Below are positions 63,140 through 64,000 of a stretch of DNA of 64,000 nucleotides, piece by piece; within the stretch, counting starts at the first letter, position 1; each line of letters begins with the position of its first letter. The position numbers were made by a program, and so were the translations under genes. The notes under the pieces were generated by a model. The model saw only the letters and a list, made by a program, of their open reading frames with translations, was not told where the DNA came from and searched no databases. The DNA is taken from positions 1-64,000 of the forward strand of contig DBOB01000023.1 of assembly GCA_002299885.1 (NCBI GenBank), written 5' to 3'. Source of the DNA: Sediminibacterium sp. UBA657 (GTDB lineage: Bacteria; Bacteroidota; Bacteroidia; Chitinophagales; Chitinophagaceae).

Positions 63140-63869
63140 ATCCGTATAATTCAAAATGAATTTGTGTTTTTGGGATGCCTAGTTCGGTTAAGGTAGCTCT
63201 TGCTTCGTCCACCATATTTTTCCAACCACAGATATAAAAATGGGCTTCTTTACTAGCACCTGCTTCTAATAATTTTTTATAAGTAGCATGCACATAGCCT
63301 AGGTTTGCGCCTTCACGCATTTCAGTTTCTCTAGAAAAGCTTGGGTGGTAATAAAAATTATCCTCTGCAGCTTCTAAAGCTTTAAGCTCCTGCCCATACA
63401 AACTGTCTGTATATTTTCTGCACCCAAATAATAAATGCATTTGCTGATGCGGAATCTTTTTTTGATGGATGTCCAATAACATGGATCTAAATGGTGCAAC
63501 ACCTGTGCCTGTGCAAATGAAATACAAGTCGGTGTTGATTTCTTTTGGTAAAACAAAAACACCTTGAGGGCCTCTCATTAAAAGGGTAGAGCCAACCTCC
63601 ACTTCATTGAACAAATAGGTGGTTCCTGCACCCCCTTCTAAAAGCACAATAACCAATTCAAATTCACTGTTATTGCTTGGGGCAGATGCAATGGAATAGC
63701 TTCTCCATCGCTTATTTTTTTGCTCATGAATGGGCAAGTCAAATGTGACAAACTGGCCAGGTGTAAAATCAAATACATGGCCACTTGTCAAGGCAAGAAA
63801 GAAACGTTTTGTGGTGGGCGTTTCTTGTACAATCTTGGTCACTACTGCATCCTGCCATGGCTGTAACAT
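63138..63869 (-). CDS. ferredoxin-NADP reductase-like FAD/NAD(P) oxidoreductase
   Basis: 243 residues. The FAD-binding motif RWRSYSIASAP (about 53-63) and the NAD(P)-binding TGTGVAPFRSML (about 120-131) belong to the FNR superfamily; the C-terminal aromatic residue is Tyr242. No Fe-S or FMN domain is fused. The N-terminus VVTKIVQETPTTKRFFLAL is a Bacteroidota-type FNR. It reduces or oxidises an electron carrier that is not identified. It begins seven bases after the stop of the T9SS gene. Confidence 0.88.
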   Translation of the reverse strand: MLQPWQDAVVTKIVQETPTTKRFFLALTSGHVFDFTPGQFVTFDLPIHEQKNKRWRSYSIASAPSNNSEFELVIVLLEGGAGTTYLFNEVEVGSTLLMRGPQGVFVLPKEINTDLYFICTGTGVAPFRSMLLDIHQKKIPHQQMHLLFGCRKYTDSLYGQELKALEAAEDNFYYHPSFSRETEMREGANLGYVHATYKKLLEAGASKEAHFYICGWKNMVDEARATLTELGIPKTQIHFELYG

Positions 63870-63875
63870 ATTGAA

Positions 63876-64000
63876 TTAATTATTAGTTACGAATACGCTT
63901 TGAACGTATACTTTATTATTAGCAAATACTTTCACATAATAAATACCAGTTGTCAGATTAGGCACTTGCACAGGTTGAGCTGAATTTTGGTTATTTAATT
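63876..64000 (-). CDS. C-terminal fragment of a T9SS-secreted protein (type A sorting domain), cut by the window edge
   Basis: The last 41 codons of a minus-strand gene: AQPVQVPNLTTGIYYVKVFA followed by NNKVYVQSVFVTNN and TAA. The pattern (V..L..GIYYVKV....KVYVQSVFV) is the conserved Por-secretion-system C-terminal sorting domain, which takes proteins across the outer membrane and is then cleaved. The protein itself starts outside the window, so its function is unknown. It ends seven bases before the flavoprotein start, so they may be cotranscribed. Confidence 0.8.
   Translation of the reverse strand, partial: LNNQNSAQPVQVPNLTTGIYYVKVFANNKVYVQSVFVTNN

Overview
The window is a chromosomal core region of a member of the Bacteroidota, most likely of the Chitinophagia/Chitinophagaceae (the phylum is well supported, the family is an inference). 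The evidence is TAnnTTTG-type -7 promoter boxes in front of many genes, AT-rich DNA without strong Shine-Dalgarno sequences, a fused lpxC-fabZ, two adjacent clpP genes, an ftsX-DUF3098-uppP cluster, an AtpB with a long N-terminal extension, and a type IX secretion sorting tail at the right edge. No prophage, insertion sequence, CRISPR array, rRNA or foreign island is visible, and no gap between genes exceeds about 170 bases.

Layout. 1-3.7 kb (minus): start of dnaX (cut by the window edge), a GNAT-like protein, rsmE and dnaB. The 150-200 bp divergent gap before pheT holds an unusual array of 11-bp TTAT repeats with one DnaA-like box. 3.8-10.4 kb (plus): pheT, a ZapB-like coiled coil, zapA, rny, rplS, tatA and a lytic transglycosylase. 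10.4-14.4 kb (minus): a very acidic small protein, purA and the (p)ppGpp synthetase/hydrolase. 14.5-23.9 kb (plus): an ABC exporter, ATP synthase atpB-E-F-H-A (no atpG behind it), an ABC-2 transporter pair, a LolA-like protein and an unknown exported protein. 23.9-30 kb: pdxA (minus), then ksgA, a 2-hydroxyacid dehydrogenase, greA with an unusual leader, a HIT protein, ruvC (minus), a UPF0104-type membrane protein and a DUF3108 protein.

30-34.3 kb (minus): MBL hydrolase, UMF1-type MFS transporter, uppP, DUF3098 protein, ftsX. 34.4-40.4 kb (plus): leuS, a DPP-IV-type peptidase, ruvB. 40.4-45 kb (minus): OmpR-type response regulator, a RecQ-type helicase, a copper P-type ATPase. 45.1-46.8 kb (plus): tsaE and alanine dehydrogenase. 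46.8-52 kb (minus): HD phosphohydrolase, lpxD, lpxC-fabZ, lpxA and an ABC ATPase, which form a lipid A cluster. 52-54.2 kb (plus): a 90-residue orphan, an MBL phosphodiesterase and a helix-hairpin-helix protein. 54.2-60.7 kb (minus): a 48-residue protein, clpX, clpP, clpP, tig, tRNA-Leu, a free-methionine sulfoxide reductase and a Wzx/MviN-type flippase. 60.8-63.1 kb (plus): dtd, a MazG-like protein and glyS. The end (minus) holds a ferredoxin-NADP reductase-like flavoprotein and the C-terminus of a T9SS-secreted protein.

The genes are mostly housekeeping: replication and repair (dnaX, dnaB, ruvB, ruvC, recQ), translation (pheT, leuS, glyS, rplS, tRNA-Leu, ksgA, rsmE, dtd, tsaE), energy (ATP synthase), envelope (lpx genes, uppP, ftsX, flippase), proteostasis (tig, clpP, clpX) and stress signalling (Rel, greA). 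I found no convincing new multi-gene system. The most unusual signals are regulatory: the phased TTAT array between dnaB and pheT, the hairpin-promoter-hairpin leader of greA, the mirror-image promoters between ftsX and leuS, and a perfect 14-bp inverted repeat in front of the response regulator.
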